From: an uncultured Methanobrevibacter sp.
Lineage (GTDB): Archaea > Methanobacteriota > Methanobacteria > Methanobacteriales > Methanobacteriaceae
Assembly: GCF_900314615.1 (NCBI RefSeq)
Contig: NZ_OMWA01000018.1
Coordinates: 1 to 56,495, forward strand
Length of the DNA: 56,495 bases
Direction: 5' to 3'
Shown here one piece after another: positions 18,938 to 29,186 of the stretch. The notes beneath the pieces were generated by a model. It had not been told where the DNA came from. It searched no databases and was given only the letters and a program-made list of their open reading frames with translations. Within the stretch, counting starts at the first letter, position 1, and each line of letters opens with the position of its first letter. A program made the translations under genes and the position numbers.

Positions 18938-20098
18938 CTATAATATTTCATCTAAAGCTTTAACGAACTGGTCTATTTCTTCTTTTGTAATTATTAGTGG
19001 TGGAACGAATCTTAAGACATTGCCTGAAGTACAGTTAATTAAAAATCCTGCTTCTCTGAGCTTGTCAACATATTCTGCTCCAGGTTGGGTCAGCTCCAAA
19101 CCGACCATTAAACCTTTACCTCTTACATCAGCTATAATTTCCTTATCCAATTTTTTAAGTTCGCTGATGAAGTATTCACCGACTTCATTAACATTGTCAA
19201 GAATGTTTTCTTCATCAAAAGTATCCAGTACGGCATTTGCTGCTGCACATACTAAAGGACCTCCACCGAATGTGGTTCCGTGATCTCCAGGTACAAATGC
19301 ACTGGCTACTTTTTCGGTTGCAAGGATTCCGCCCATTGGGACTCCTCCGCCTATTCCTTTAGCCATTGTCATTATGTCAGGTTTTACGTCAAAGAGTTCA
19401 TGAGCAAACAATGTTCCGCATCTTCCGAATCCTGTCTGAACTTCATCTACAATAAAAACAATGTCTTTTTCATGACAGATTTCTTCAATCTGTTTTAAGT
19501 AATCTTTATCAGGAACGTTTACTCCGCCTTCACCCTGAATAGGTTCAACAATGATTGCTGCAGTATTTTCTGTAATAGCATCTTTAATAGCGTCAATGTC
19601 ATTGTAAGGCACATTAATAAATCCTTCAGGAATAACAGCCTTGAATGGCTCATGATATTCTTCATGACCTGTAGCTGCAAGTGTCATTAATGTTCTTCCG
19701 TGGAATGAATCTACAGTTGAGATGATTTCGCTTTTTCCGGTGTATTTGACTGCTAATTTAATAGCTCCTTCGTTTGCTTCAGCACCGCTGTTTGCATAAA
19801 ATATTCTGTCAAAACTGGTTTTATCGATTAATTTTTTAGCGTAAATCAAAGCAGGTTCATTGTAATAGATACTTGAAATGTGAATAAGTTTTTCAGCCTG
19901 ATCCTGAATAGCTTTAACTAATGCAGGATGATTGTGACCTAAAGCATTAACTGCAATACCTGCAAACATGTCCAAATATTCATTTCCATCTATATCCCAT
20001 ACTTTAACACCTTCACCATGGTCTAGGACAACTGGTTGTCTTGTAAAAGTATTGATAAAATAATCATCTTCAATCTTAATTAAATCCTGAGTATTCAT
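18938..20098 (-). CDS. argD: Acetylornithine aminotransferase (class III PLP aminotransferase)
   Basis: 386 residues from ATG 20098, preceded by GGAGG; the upstream in-frame ATG at 20110 overlaps that ribosome-binding site. Motifs: ANSGAEANEGAIKLA, FHGRT, IVDEVQTGFGR and the PLP lysine in MTMAKGIGGGVPMGG. It makes N-acetylornithine in arginine synthesis; archaeal ArgD can also act in the diaminopimelate pathway, and lysA-dapF are close by. Confidence 0.93.
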   Translation of the reverse strand: MNTQDLIKIEDDYFINTFTRQPVVLDHGEGVKVWDIDGNEYLDMFAGIAVNALGHNHPALVKAIQDQAEKLIHISSIYYNEPALIYAKKLIDKTSFDRIFYANSGAEANEGAIKLAVKYTGKSEIISTVDSFHGRTLMTLAATGHEEYHEPFKAVIPEGFINVPYNDIDAIKDAITENTAAIIVEPIQGEGGVNVPDKDYLKQIEEICHEKDIVFIVDEVQTGFGRCGTLFAHELFDVKPDIMTMAKGIGGGVPMGGILATEKVASAFVPGDHGTTFGGGPLVCAAANAVLDTFDEENILDNVNEVGEYFISELKKLDKEIIADVRGKGLMVGLELTQPGAEYVDKLREAGFLINCTSGNVLRFVPPLIITKEEIDQFVKALDEIL

Positions 20099-20167
20099 TT
20101 TATCCTCCATTAACTATTTATTCAATAATACTTATAGTATTAGTATTATATAAAAATAGGTGATAAA

Positions 20168-20590
<423 letters not shown>

Positions 20591-20599
<9 letters not shown>

Positions 20600-20625
20600 T
20601 TCTATCTTTCCATTTTCTTTTTTTA
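20591..20625 (+). terminator. Terminator after the cyclophilin gene
   Basis: GATAGA, loop TAAT, TCTATC (20591-20606), then a T-rich run ending in seven T. The stop codon TAA (20597-20599) is in the loop. Confidence 0.75.
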
Positions 20626-20739
20626 AATAAACCTATTTAACCTCGTTAAACATTGAAAAAAACAAAAAATTGTACGGGTGTGTGAAATTGCTCCCGTTTA
20701 AAACTGCTTATTTTAAGTATTTAAAGAAATAATGATTTT

Positions 20740-22107
20740 TTAACTTGCATCACTGGATTTGATTCCCACAAATGAAGCAAATACAGATGCTATACACAAT
20801 ACAATACAAATCAGACAGGTTATCTGACAGCTGCTTATCAGCAGAGGATAGTATTGCTCAATCATAGGCACGTTACCCATCACAAATGCAAATACCAATG
20901 TTAATATTCCCATACTCATTGCCTGACCTACTGTACGCATTGTTGCAACAGCCGCTGAGGCGATTGAATTATCCTTTGGAGGAACAGAACCCATAATGAC
21001 ATTTGTATTCGGTGGAGAGAACAGTCCGAAACCTATACCATATATTATCATTGCCACAAATAAAAATAGCATTGGAGTAGCGCTGTCCAGTGATGAGAAC
21101 AGAAACAGAGACACAGTACCTAATCCCATTCCGATAGCTGCAAGAATCTGCGGTACAAACTTGTCTGACAGTCTTCCTGCAATCGGGGCAAGGACAACCT
21201 GACACAATGGTGCTACAAGCAGCATCATACCTGCAGTCTGTGAATCAAATCCCTTGATGTACTGCAGATGATAATTTAAAATTGTTGTAACGGCATATGT
21301 CGCCAGATATGCGCAAAGTGATGCAAAATTTGCTGAAAGGAACTTATGATTTTTGAAAAATCTTACATCAAATACAGGATAGTCCTCTTTAAGCTCAATT
21401 AAAGCGAAGACAACCAGAATTATTATTCCTAAAATTGTTAAAATGATTCCAGTAGTTGTATTGAGTACTGTAAAGCCGTACATGAAAAGTACCATTCCGA
21501 CAGCATATGCAAGTGAACCTTTAATATCAAGCGGAAAGTTTTCAAAGGAAGTCCATTCCTTATCGATTTTTGTTAAAAGCAATAGCAAAATCACAAACAT
21601 GAAAGGTACGGCAAAAAGCACTACTGATCTCCATCCCAGGTTATAATTCAGAATTCCACCAAGAACCGGTGATAGGGACAGTCCTAGATAAACTCCTGTG
21701 ATATTGATTCCCAATGCTTTTCCGCGCTCTTCTCCGGGAAATGATGAAACGATTATTGCCATTGAAGTTACATTAATAAATGCCAATGAAATTCCCAGAA
21801 TAAATCTGCAGATCAGAAACTGCTCCTGAGATGTTACAAAAACATTGGCTATTGAAATAATTATAAAAAGAATTAAATTGAATATTGTGACTTTTTTAAG
21901 GCCGTATTTTCCTGAAATCTGGCCTGCCGGAACCGACAGCACAGCCACAACTAATAAAAAGATAATAGTAACCCAGTTTTGAATAATATTGCTCATTCCG
22001 TATTCAGCTGCAATTGACGGAATAACGATTGTAACTCCGTTTACAGCAAAAACCGTGAAAAATGACAGTATCGTACAGATAATTAATATTATATTTTTGG
22101 TTTCCAT
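20740..22107 (-). CDS. MFS transporter, DHA2-like drug/metabolite exporter
   Basis: 455 residues from ATG 22107 (METKN), which puts the charged start just before the first membrane helix; a longer frame from 22170 would translate a TATA-rich AT stretch. About 12-14 membrane helices. The loop-2/3 motif (GQISGKYGLKKV) and ISLAFINVTSMAIIVSSFPGEERGKALGI region are typical of drug:H+ antiporters of the 14-helix group. Substrate unknown. It stands alone. Confidence 0.88.
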   Translation of the reverse strand: METKNIILIICTILSFFTVFAVNGVTIVIPSIAAEYGMSNIIQNWVTIIFLLVVAVLSVPAGQISGKYGLKKVTIFNLILFIIISIANVFVTSQEQFLICRFILGISLAFINVTSMAIIVSSFPGEERGKALGINITGVYLGLSLSPVLGGILNYNLGWRSVVLFAVPFMFVILLLLLTKIDKEWTSFENFPLDIKGSLAYAVGMVLFMYGFTVLNTTTGIILTILGIIILVVFALIELKEDYPVFDVRFFKNHKFLSANFASLCAYLATYAVTTILNYHLQYIKGFDSQTAGMMLLVAPLCQVVLAPIAGRLSDKFVPQILAAIGMGLGTVSLFLFSSLDSATPMLFLFVAMIIYGIGFGLFSPPNTNVIMGSVPPKDNSIASAAVATMRTVGQAMSMGILTLVFAFVMGNVPMIEQYYPLLISSCQITCLICIVLCIASVFASFVGIKSSDAS

Positions 22108-22361
22108 TAATGTATATATTATATTTATAGAATATATACTCTTGATTATATTGGAAAACAACTTTAACATCAGGGTTTAGCTATTGAAAACTTGTTTTTC
22201 AAAAGGCTTTCATATATATCCCCAGTTGAAAATCAAATTCAAATTCAAAATGCTTGCCGTTAAAGTAAAATTCGCTCAATTAAAATAAAGAGAAAAAAGA
22301 CAGGTATTGGAAAAATTAAGCTTATCTTTAACAATTCAATAGCTTCAGCGCCGATGAAAAT

Positions 22362-22376
22362 TTGAAGCTACTTCAA
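22362..22376 (-). terminator. Possible hairpin terminator at the OGG stop codon
   Basis: On the minus strand TTGAAG, TAG, CTTCAA: the three-base loop is the stop codon itself. Only a short ATTTT follows, so it may be weak. Confidence 0.45.
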
Positions 22377-23273
22377 CTTTGCCATCAGACCTGATTTGCG
22401 GGCATAATGAAACATGTAAAGCTGCACATAACCTGCATAATCTCCGAACTCTTCCATTCCGAATTCCCTTACCTTCGGAACACTTATATCCTTTCCGTCA
22501 AAGTAAAGGTATGAAACTATCCTTTTAATCCAGACATCACTTGGAAAAGCCTCTTTAAAGTTGAATCCGTAAAGCAGAATGCAGTCTGCCACTTTCGGAC
22601 CGACGCCCGGAACCTTCAGAATTGTTTCAAATGCTTCATCATATGACATTTTTGGAATTTCCGAAAGGTCCATTTCAAGTGTAAACATTTCAGAAGCCTT
22701 TTTCATATATGGTGCCCTGTATCCTACACCGCACTCTTTAAGGTTATCTCCCTGACATTTTCCGCAAATGAGAAGTTCCTCTTCATCGTCTTCATACAAA
22801 TCACGAACTACTGATTTATCCGGAAATGTGTAAAAATCATTGAAATAATTTGTACCCCATTTGCTTTTCATATCACTCATTGACTTTGTCCATCTTTTAA
22901 TGGAATTATTCGCTGAGCATATTGATGAAATAATGCACTCAAAGGGGTCTTTTGCCAGAAACAGTCTTAAACCGTTGCAGAACTCGGACATTTCACAAAG
23001 TTCATCATAATTGGAGAGGTATCTGTAAAACTTATCCAGGTCAAAGTCCAAATCGTAAATGTATTTTAGTCTTGAAACTGCATCACTTTCTTTAACGTTT
23101 CCTTCAAAATTAAAATCAAGATAATCGCCGGATTGAGCTACATCAAAAAGAACCGCTTCATCATTGACTCTGACAACTTCCCTGTATGAATTTCCATCAA
23201 AAATCCATGGAGGCTGTGAAGTCTGACCTGACAGCTGTGTCAAATCCAAGTCAATAGGTGCTTTGATTATCAT
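22368..23273 (-). CDS. 8-oxoguanine DNA glycosylase / AP lyase (OGG1-like, HhH-GPD)
   Basis: 301 residues with an OGG N-terminal domain followed by HhH-GPD: KVPGVGPKVADCILLYGF holds the helix-hairpin-helix and the catalytic lysine, and PSDVWIKR the catalytic aspartate. It removes 8-oxoguanine and nicks the abasic site. ATG overlaps the hisF stop (ATGA), so the two are translationally coupled although functionally unrelated. Confidence 0.92.
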   Translation of the reverse strand: MIIKAPIDLDLTQLSGQTSQPPWIFDGNSYREVVRVNDEAVLFDVAQSGDYLDFNFEGNVKESDAVSRLKYIYDLDFDLDKFYRYLSNYDELCEMSEFCNGLRLFLAKDPFECIISSICSANNSIKRWTKSMSDMKSKWGTNYFNDFYTFPDKSVVRDLYEDDEEELLICGKCQGDNLKECGVGYRAPYMKKASEMFTLEMDLSEIPKMSYDEAFETILKVPGVGPKVADCILLYGFNFKEAFPSDVWIKRIVSYLYFDGKDISVPKVREFGMEEFGDYAGYVQLYMFHYARKSGLMAKLK

Positions 23274-24094
23274 AAACGGACAGCCACATTATTTTCTTTA
23301 AGGTATTCCTTTACAGTGCCTATTGAATACTGATTAAAATGAAATATGCTTGCTGCAAGAGCTGCTGAAACATCTGTTTTTTCAAACACTTCAAGAATAT
23401 GTTTAGGTTCTCCAACACCACCGCTTGCAATTACTGGAATGTCAACTGCATCATTGATTGTTTTGTTAAGCTCAATATCATAGCCGTTCTGGGTTCCGTC
23501 ACCGTCCATACTTGTCAAAAGTATTTCTCCGGCACCTAAATCCTGACATTTCTGAGCCCATTGTATTGCGTCGATACCTGTAAATTCACGTCCTCCGTAA
23601 ATACTTGTATCAAACCAGCAGTATCCTTTCTCAGTTTCTATGACAGTTTTGTCTTTGGCGTCATCAGGATGGTCTACATATCTTCTTTTCGCATCGATTC
23701 CGATAACGACCGCCTGAGATCCGACAACTTTTGAGGCTTCTGTCAGCAGTTCAGGATTTTTAATTGCAGCAGTGTTTGTTGAACATTTGTCTGCTCCTGC
23801 TCTTAGCATTTTAATATAATCGTCGACTTTTCTTATTCCTCCGCCTACGCAGATAGGCATGAAAACGTTTTCAGTTAATCCGTCAATTACATCTGCCATT
23901 GTTGCTCTTCGCTCATGGGATGCAGTAATGTCCAGGACAACTACTTCATCAGCTCCTTCTTCATAGTAGCGTGTCGCCAAATCTACAGGATTTCCGGCAT
24001 ATTTAATCTCTTTAAATTCTACTCCTTTAACGACTCTGCCTTCCGGAACCTGCAAATCACAATCTAAGCAAGGAATAATTCTTTTAGTCAACAT
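23270..24094 (-). CDS. hisF: Imidazole glycerol phosphate synthase, cyclase subunit
   Basis: 274 residues, TIM barrel. Motifs: IIPCLDCDL at the N-terminus (first catalytic Asp), GRVVKGVEF, VCVGGGIRK-type phosphate loop (PICVGGGIRKVDDY), VIGIDAKRR (second catalytic Asp) and VIASGGVGEPKH. With HisH it makes IGP and AICAR in histidine synthesis. hisH is not in this window. Confidence 0.97.
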   Translation of the reverse strand: MLTKRIIPCLDCDLQVPEGRVVKGVEFKEIKYAGNPVDLATRYYEEGADEVVVLDITASHERRATMADVIDGLTENVFMPICVGGGIRKVDDYIKMLRAGADKCSTNTAAIKNPELLTEASKVVGSQAVVIGIDAKRRYVDHPDDAKDKTVIETEKGYCWFDTSIYGGREFTGIDAIQWAQKCQDLGAGEILLTSMDGDGTQNGYDIELNKTINDAVDIPVIASGGVGEPKHILEVFEKTDVSAALAASIFHFNQYSIGTVKEYLKENNVAVRL

Positions 24095-24110
24095 AGTATC
24101 AAATAAAAAA

Positions 24111-24139
24111 AAGTAGTATTGTTTTTTAAAAAAAACAAT
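24111..24139 (-). terminator. Terminator after secG/sec61-beta
   Basis: ATTGTTTTTT and AAAAAACAAT form a 10-bp stem with AA loop (24118-24139); a T-tract follows on the minus strand. It lies between the Sec gene and hisF. Confidence 0.5.
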
Positions 24140-24143
24140 AATA

Positions 24144-24305
24144 TTAAGCTGAGTATCTTAAAACGAAACAGAATATCGCTACGATAACTGTTGCAATTAA
24201 TACGTGCTCAGGTGAAAGTTTTGGACCTAAACTTTCTTCATCAAAGTATCTTACTAAACCTGCACCAGTTTGAGGCATAGAAATCTTATTATCTTTTTTT
24301 GCCAT
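24144..24305 (-). CDS. secG: Preprotein translocase subunit Sec61-beta / SecG (archaeal)
   Basis: 53 residues: basic start MAKKDNKISMPQTGAGLVRY, the conserved FDEES-GPKLSPE segment and one C-terminal membrane helix (HVLIATVIVAIFCFVL). This is the classic archaeal Sec61-beta, the small tail-anchored partner of SecY/SecE. GGGAGATTATT lies just upstream of ATG 24305. Too short to be picked up by many gene finders. Confidence 0.95.
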   Translation of the reverse strand: MAKKDNKISMPQTGAGLVRYFDEESLGPKLSPEHVLIATVIVAIFCFVLRYSA

Positions 24306-24374
24306 AATAATCTCCCATTAATTTAATTTTAAAAAATAATTGAATATAATTATTTTTTTCATCATATATAAACT

Positions 24375-24842
24375 TTAAATTTTTTCCTTTTTGATTACTT
24401 TAATATCACTAATTCTTGTATCCGGATATTGACCGTTCTCATCTTTCTCAACTGCTTTGACCATATCCCATACAGTTAAAAGCGCTACACTAACGCCAGT
24501 AATAGCCTCCATTTCAACACCTGTCTTGCCTAATGTATTGACTGCACATCTGGCTATGATTTCATCGTCTTTTACTTCAAAATCAAGCTCAATTCCAGTT
24601 AAAGCCAGCGGGTGGCAAAGTGGAATTATTGAAGAGGTGTTCTTGACAGCCTGAATTCCGGCAATCTGGGCAGTGGTAAGTACATTTCCCTTTTTGATTT
24701 CTTCGTTCTGTATTAGCTCAATGGTATGTTTATCTAAAAATATGCTGCCCTGAGCAATAGCTCTTCTTTTTTGGTCAGGCTTAGATCCGACTTCAACCAT
24801 GTGTACGCCGCTTTCTGTTAAATGTGTAAATTCTTCTGCCAT
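24375..24842 (-). CDS. moaC: Cyclic pyranopterin monophosphate synthase accessory protein
   Basis: 155 residues from ATG 24842. Motifs: PLCHPLALTG, KTGVEMEAITGVSVALLTVWDMVKAVEKD. MoaC converts the MoaA product to cPMP in molybdopterin synthesis, needed for the Mo/W formylmethanofuran dehydrogenases of methanogenesis. It starts 4 nt after Pus10 in a likely SRP54-Pus10-MoaC operon. Confidence 0.96.
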   Translation of the reverse strand: MAEEFTHLTESGVHMVEVGSKPDQKRRAIAQGSIFLDKHTIELIQNEEIKKGNVLTTAQIAGIQAVKNTSSIIPLCHPLALTGIELDFEVKDDEIIARCAVNTLGKTGVEMEAITGVSVALLTVWDMVKAVEKDENGQYPDTRISDIKVIKKEKI

Positions 24843-24846
24843 AATA

Positions 24847-26055
24847 TCATTTCTCGCTAACTTCCAATACATCCAGCTGTTCGCAAATTGCATTGATGCC
24901 TAAAATTTCAGATACATTAGGATTGCTTCTTCCCTCATCGCCTGAAATTAATTCCTTAATGTACAATCCTCCTTCTGTTTTAATGCGCATGCTGAATGTT
25001 GTATCATCAATAATTTCATATTTTAAATCAAGCACATGCTTTACACGCACCATGTCAGCACGTCTTCTAAGTACTCTTAAAGGTGTCTGCTGATTTATTT
25101 CATTAAGTTTTGTCAAATCTTCAAGTTTATCTGCATCATATGCTTCATCGCATTTGACAATAGCATTGTAAATCTTATAAGTGTCCGGAGATGACTGCTT
25201 GATTTCAGCTTTTCTTGACCTTTCACAAACATGGAGGTTATGATATGAAGTTTTTCCTTCATTCATTTTATTTATGTCCTCTTCAAGCTGTTTATAATCA
25301 AGTTTTCTGATTTTTGGCTCTTTGATTTCCAGAACAAATGGTCTTCCTGATCCCAACATTAAAACATCAATGTCTTCACGGCCTGCACCATGGAATTTTG
25401 CTTCACGTCCCCGAGTTAATTTTAATACATGCTCGGATATTAACTCTTCTACGGACTCGGGATATTGCTTTCCGGTGAAGTTGCACTCTTCGCATCCTCT
25501 TCCCTTACATTTGGTACATGGCCATTTGGTCTGAGGTATTCCACGTTTCAGTTTATTGTATTTTCCTTCAATATAAAGCGGATTGATTTGTATTTTGACT
25601 TTGGGTTCCGCTCTTAAATCAACATTGAAAACTATATCCTGCCTTTCAAATTCGGCATCCTTGTCATAACGCTCCCAAATTCCAAGACCTATCAGTCTGT
25701 TGACTTCCTTTTTGATTGTTTCAACATTCAGATTGAATTTTTCAGAAAATGCTTCATCTCTTTTTTGAATATCCTTTTCAATCTGGGAACCTACAAGGAA
25801 TGTGTCAAATTCGATTTCAAGCTGATTTATTTTGGCATCAATTTTGCCGTATAACTCATCATCAAGCTTATCAAATAGATTGCCGCATATTGCGCAGTCA
25901 GCATCATTCAAATCAATACCCAGCTCTTCACATACCTTGTCGGCACGTTCAATATTGTTGGTACCTTCAATTGTTTTGGAAAGTTTACGTCCAAGACAAT
26001 TTTTACAAATCTTGTAATCGCATTCCTCTAAAATTCTTTTCGCTAACTCTAACAT
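24847..26055 (-). CDS. pus10: tRNA pseudouridine(54/55) synthase Pus10
   Basis: 402 residues. The N-terminal zinc site has two CxxC pairs (CKNC, CAIC); the THUMP-like region follows; a second CxxC cluster appears in WPCTKCKGRGCEECNFTGKQYPES. The catalytic-domain landmark is HGAGREDIDVLMLGSGRPFVLEI, with the catalytic Asp, and LYIKELISGDEGRSNPN near the end. In archaea Pus10 makes pseudouridine 54 and 55 in the T loop. It starts 3 nt after SRP54. Confidence 0.95.
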   Translation of the reverse strand: MLELAKRILEECDYKICKNCLGRKLSKTIEGTNNIERADKVCEELGIDLNDADCAICGNLFDKLDDELYGKIDAKINQLEIEFDTFLVGSQIEKDIQKRDEAFSEKFNLNVETIKKEVNRLIGLGIWERYDKDAEFERQDIVFNVDLRAEPKVKIQINPLYIEGKYNKLKRGIPQTKWPCTKCKGRGCEECNFTGKQYPESVEELISEHVLKLTRGREAKFHGAGREDIDVLMLGSGRPFVLEIKEPKIRKLDYKQLEEDINKMNEGKTSYHNLHVCERSRKAEIKQSSPDTYKIYNAIVKCDEAYDADKLEDLTKLNEINQQTPLRVLRRRADMVRVKHVLDLKYEIIDDTTFSMRIKTEGGLYIKELISGDEGRSNPNVSEILGINAICEQLDVLEVSEK

Positions 26056-26058
26056 GCT

Positions 26059-27402
26059 TTACCTGTTCATGAATTGTCCCATCATACGGTTCATAGCTCC
26101 GCCGCCTAAACGGCCCCCACGTTTTCCGATTCCTTTCATTGTCTTTTTGGTGTTGTTGTAATATTTAAGAAGCTCTTTAACCTCACTTTCCTGTACACCT
26201 GACCCTCTTGCAATTCTTTGAATCCTTGACTGCTTGATTATTTTAGGGTTAAGCATTTCCTCTTCGGTCATTGAAGACATCATTATCTTGTAAGAGTCAA
26301 TCTTGTCTTCAGTCATTTTAGAGGCTTCTTTTGTAATCTTGTTTCCCATACCCGGAATCATATTGAGAACCTGCTGCATAGGACCCATGCTGTTCATCAT
26401 GTCAAACTGGTTTTTCATATCCATCAATGTGAATTTACCTGTGAGCATGTTGTTCATGGTTTTTTCTGCAACGTCTTCGTCGATTGTTTCTTCTGCTTTT
26501 TCTATAAGGGATTTGATATCTCCCATTCCCAGCAGTCTTGAAATGAATCTCTGAGGGTCAAAAAGTTCAAAGTCATCTACCCTTTCACCTGTACCGATGA
26601 ATTTGATTGGAGCGCCGGTTTCTGCAACAGCGGACAGAGCACCCCCACCTTTTGCTGAACCGTCAAGTTTTGTAATAATGATTGAACCTATGTCTGTTGC
26701 CTGTGAAAATGCTTTAGCCTGTTCACCGGCCTGCTGACCTATGGTACCGTCAATTACCAGAATAGCTTCATTCGGATTGATGATATTGTCAAGCTCATCC
26801 ATCTCAGCGATAAGATCTTCTTCCTGCTTGTGCCTACCTGCAGTATCGAAAATGATGACTTTTCTGTTTTTAAATTCCTTAAGACCTTTCTGAGCAAGGT
26901 CAAGTGCATCCTTGTTTTCAGGATCTCCATAGAGAGGAACATCCATCTCTTCAGTTAGCTGTCTTAACTGCTCATAAGCAGCAGGTCTCCATGTGTCTGT
27001 ACATACAACAGCAGGGTTGAAACCTTTTTTCTGGAGGAATCTACACAGTTTACCGATTGTAGTTGTCTTACCACTACCCTGAAGACCTAAAAATAAGATT
27101 TTATAAGGTCTTTCATTGATGTCGAGACTTACTGCTTCGCTTCCAAGCAGATTTACCATTTCTTCATAAATAATTGTTATAACATGTTCTCTTGGAGTGA
27201 TACCTTTAGGAGGCTTTTCTTCAAGAGCTCTTGATTCGATAGTTTTTGATAATTCCAATACTAATTTAATATTAACGTCTGATTGAATTAATGCACGTTG
27301 TATATCCTTTACAACTTCCTTGATTGTTTTTTTATCAATAACAGACATTCCTACTAATTTTTTCATAGTATTAGTAAGATTTTCTCCTAAATTTCCGAGC
27401 AT
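26059..27402 (-). CDS. srp54: Signal recognition particle 54 kDa protein
   Basis: 447 residues from ATG 27402 (MLGNLGENL); an in-frame GTG at 27411 is less likely. N domain, then GTPase G1 GLQGSGKTTTIGKL, G3 DTAGRHKQEEDL and G4 TKLDGSAKGGGAL, then a methionine-rich M domain (MMNSMGPMQQVLNMIPGMG) that binds signal peptides and 7S RNA. It ends in a glycine-rich tail. It heads the operon with Pus10 and MoaC and is divergent from hpt. Confidence 0.97.
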   Translation of the reverse strand: MLGNLGENLTNTMKKLVGMSVIDKKTIKEVVKDIQRALIQSDVNIKLVLELSKTIESRALEEKPPKGITPREHVITIIYEEMVNLLGSEAVSLDINERPYKILFLGLQGSGKTTTIGKLCRFLQKKGFNPAVVCTDTWRPAAYEQLRQLTEEMDVPLYGDPENKDALDLAQKGLKEFKNRKVIIFDTAGRHKQEEDLIAEMDELDNIINPNEAILVIDGTIGQQAGEQAKAFSQATDIGSIIITKLDGSAKGGGALSAVAETGAPIKFIGTGERVDDFELFDPQRFISRLLGMGDIKSLIEKAEETIDEDVAEKTMNNMLTGKFTLMDMKNQFDMMNSMGPMQQVLNMIPGMGNKITKEASKMTEDKIDSYKIMMSSMTEEEMLNPKIIKQSRIQRIARGSGVQESEVKELLKYYNNTKKTMKGIGKRGGRLGGGAMNRMMGQFMNR

Positions 27403-27487
27403 AATAATCACGTTTATAGATAAATTATTTAATTATATTATAATATATTTATATTTATCTATGCATTAAAATTTTTTGTGTGATACT

Positions 27488-28057
27488 ATGTTAGAAGAAG
27501 TAAAGAAATCTCTAGAAGCATCCCCAATTGTAAAAAAAGGTGACTACAACTACTTTGTAAATCCAATCAGTGACGGAGTTCCTGCAATGGAACCTAAAAT
27601 GCTGCGCGAATTAGCCAGATCAGTACATAAACATGCGGATTTAAATATTGATAAAATTGTAGCTGTCGAAGCTATGGGAATCCATTTAGCTACTGCACTG
27701 TCCCTTGCAACAGACATTCCATTCGTTGTTATCCGTAAAAGACAATACGGTCTTGAAGGAGAACAGGAAGTCTATCAGAAAACCGGATACGGATCTTCAA
27801 ATCTCTACATCAATGACCTCCACGCAGGTGAGAAAATACTGCTCATAGACGACGTTGTAAGTACCGGAGGAACATTAGTCGCTTTAATTGACACATTGAG
27901 AGATTTGGATTTGGAAATCAAATCTGTTGTAGCAGTTATTGAGAAAGGAGAAGGAAAAGAAATTGTTAAAAAAGAAACAGGCGTAGACGTAATATCTATT
28001 GTCAAATTAGATGTTATTGATGGAAAAGTAGTTATTGAAAGAACAATCGAAGATTAA
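27488..28057 (+). CDS. hpt: Hypoxanthine/guanine-type purine phosphoribosyltransferase
   Basis: 189 residues from ATG 27488 after GTGTGAT. PRPP motif ILLIDDVVSTGGTL and the conserved VVIRKRQYGLEGE segment match the archaeal Hpt/Apt-like family of Methanobacteriales. Salvages purine bases to nucleotides. Dph2 starts 1 nt after the stop. Confidence 0.88.
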   Translation: MLEEVKKSLEASPIVKKGDYNYFVNPISDGVPAMEPKMLRELARSVHKHADLNIDKIVAVEAMGIHLATALSLATDIPFVVIRKRQYGLEGEQEVYQKTGYGSSNLYINDLHAGEKILLIDDVVSTGGTLVALIDTLRDLDLEIKSVVAVIEKGEGKEIVKKETGVDVISIVKLDVIDGKVVIERTIED

Positions 28058-28058
28058 A

Positions 28059-29063
28059 ATGTCAATGTATGATATGGATCTGGATAAGGCAATCCGGAAA
28101 ATCAACTCAAAGGATGCCAGAACCGTTGGTCTTCAGTTCCCGGAAGGGCTGAAAATGCAGGCGGTAAAAATTGCAAAGGCAATTGAGGAGGAAACTGAAG
28201 CGACAGTCATAATATCAGGAGACCCATGTTTTGGAGCCTGTGACGTCAGTGACTGGAAAATGAAAGGTTCAGTTGATTTAATCATCCACTACGGTCACAC
28301 TCCTCTTCCGTTGAAATATGAAGTTCCAACACTTTTTATTGAAGCCTTTTCAAAAATCGACGTTAAAAAAGACCTTGAAAAATGCTTAGAAGAGCTTAAA
28401 GGATATTCAAGGGTCGGACTTGTTACAACAACACAGCACCTGCATCTTTTAAACGAAATCAGAGATTATCTTGAAGACAACGGCAAGGATGTTATACTGG
28501 GCTCATCCCCGTCAACAAGAAAGGGTCAGGTTTTGGGATGCAACTTCTCATCAATTAAAAATCTGGACACTGAGGTCATCCTTTTTATCGGAAGCGGAAA
28601 TTTCCACCCTCTGGGAATCAAATTATTTTCAGATGCTCCAGTCATAGCTCTTGATCCATACAACAATGAAATTCGAAAAATGGATGAATATGCAGATAGA
28701 ATTTTAAGAATTAGATTTGCAAGAATTACAAAGGCAAGAACTGCCACAAAATGGGGAATAATAGTATCCTCCAAGGAAGGACAATACAGAATGGCTCTAG
28801 CCAAAGAAATCAAAAAGACACTTGAAGAGCAAAATATGGAAGCCTATATCATTCTGGCAGACAACATCAATCCTGATATTTTACTTCCATATATGGAACT
28901 TGAAGCATTTGTTGTAAGTGCATGTCCAAGAATTGCAATAGATGATTCACAAATGTATAAAAAACCGTTATTGACCCCGCAAGAGCTGGAAATAGTTTTG
29001 GATAAAAGGGAATGGGAAAATTATCAGCTGGATGAAATCCTTTTCCATGAACGTTACCACTAA
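28059..29063 (+). CDS. dph2: Diphthamide biosynthesis enzyme Dph2 (radical-SAM-like 3-amino-3-carboxypropyl transferase)
   Basis: 334 residues. The three cysteines that bind the 4Fe-4S cluster are in ISGDPCFGACDV, VLGCNF and VVSACPRIAIDD. It transfers the aminocarboxypropyl group of SAM to a histidine of translation elongation factor aEF2, first step of diphthamide. It is translationally coupled to hpt. Confidence 0.95.
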   Translation: MSMYDMDLDKAIRKINSKDARTVGLQFPEGLKMQAVKIAKAIEEETEATVIISGDPCFGACDVSDWKMKGSVDLIIHYGHTPLPLKYEVPTLFIEAFSKIDVKKDLEKCLEELKGYSRVGLVTTTQHLHLLNEIRDYLEDNGKDVILGSSPSTRKGQVLGCNFSSIKNLDTEVILFIGSGNFHPLGIKLFSDAPVIALDPYNNEIRKMDEYADRILRIRFARITKARTATKWGIIVSSKEGQYRMALAKEIKKTLEEQNMEAYIILADNINPDILLPYMELEAFVVSACPRIAIDDSQMYKKPLLTPQELEIVLDKREWENYQLDEILFHERYH

Positions 29064-29186
29064 AACTATAACTTTTTTCTTTTTTTAATGAATTTAATCA
29101 ATTTTTAAATAGCTTTAAATATTAATTAAAATAAAATTATTATATTAAAGAAATTTTTATAAATCTTTAATTTTGGTGATTTTAAT

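Noticed and set aside
22108..22367. Possible gene or RNA between the MFS and OGG genes
   Set aside because: No ORF with signals, no stable hairpin except at the OGG stop; simple AT-rich spacer with AAATTC-type simple repeats.
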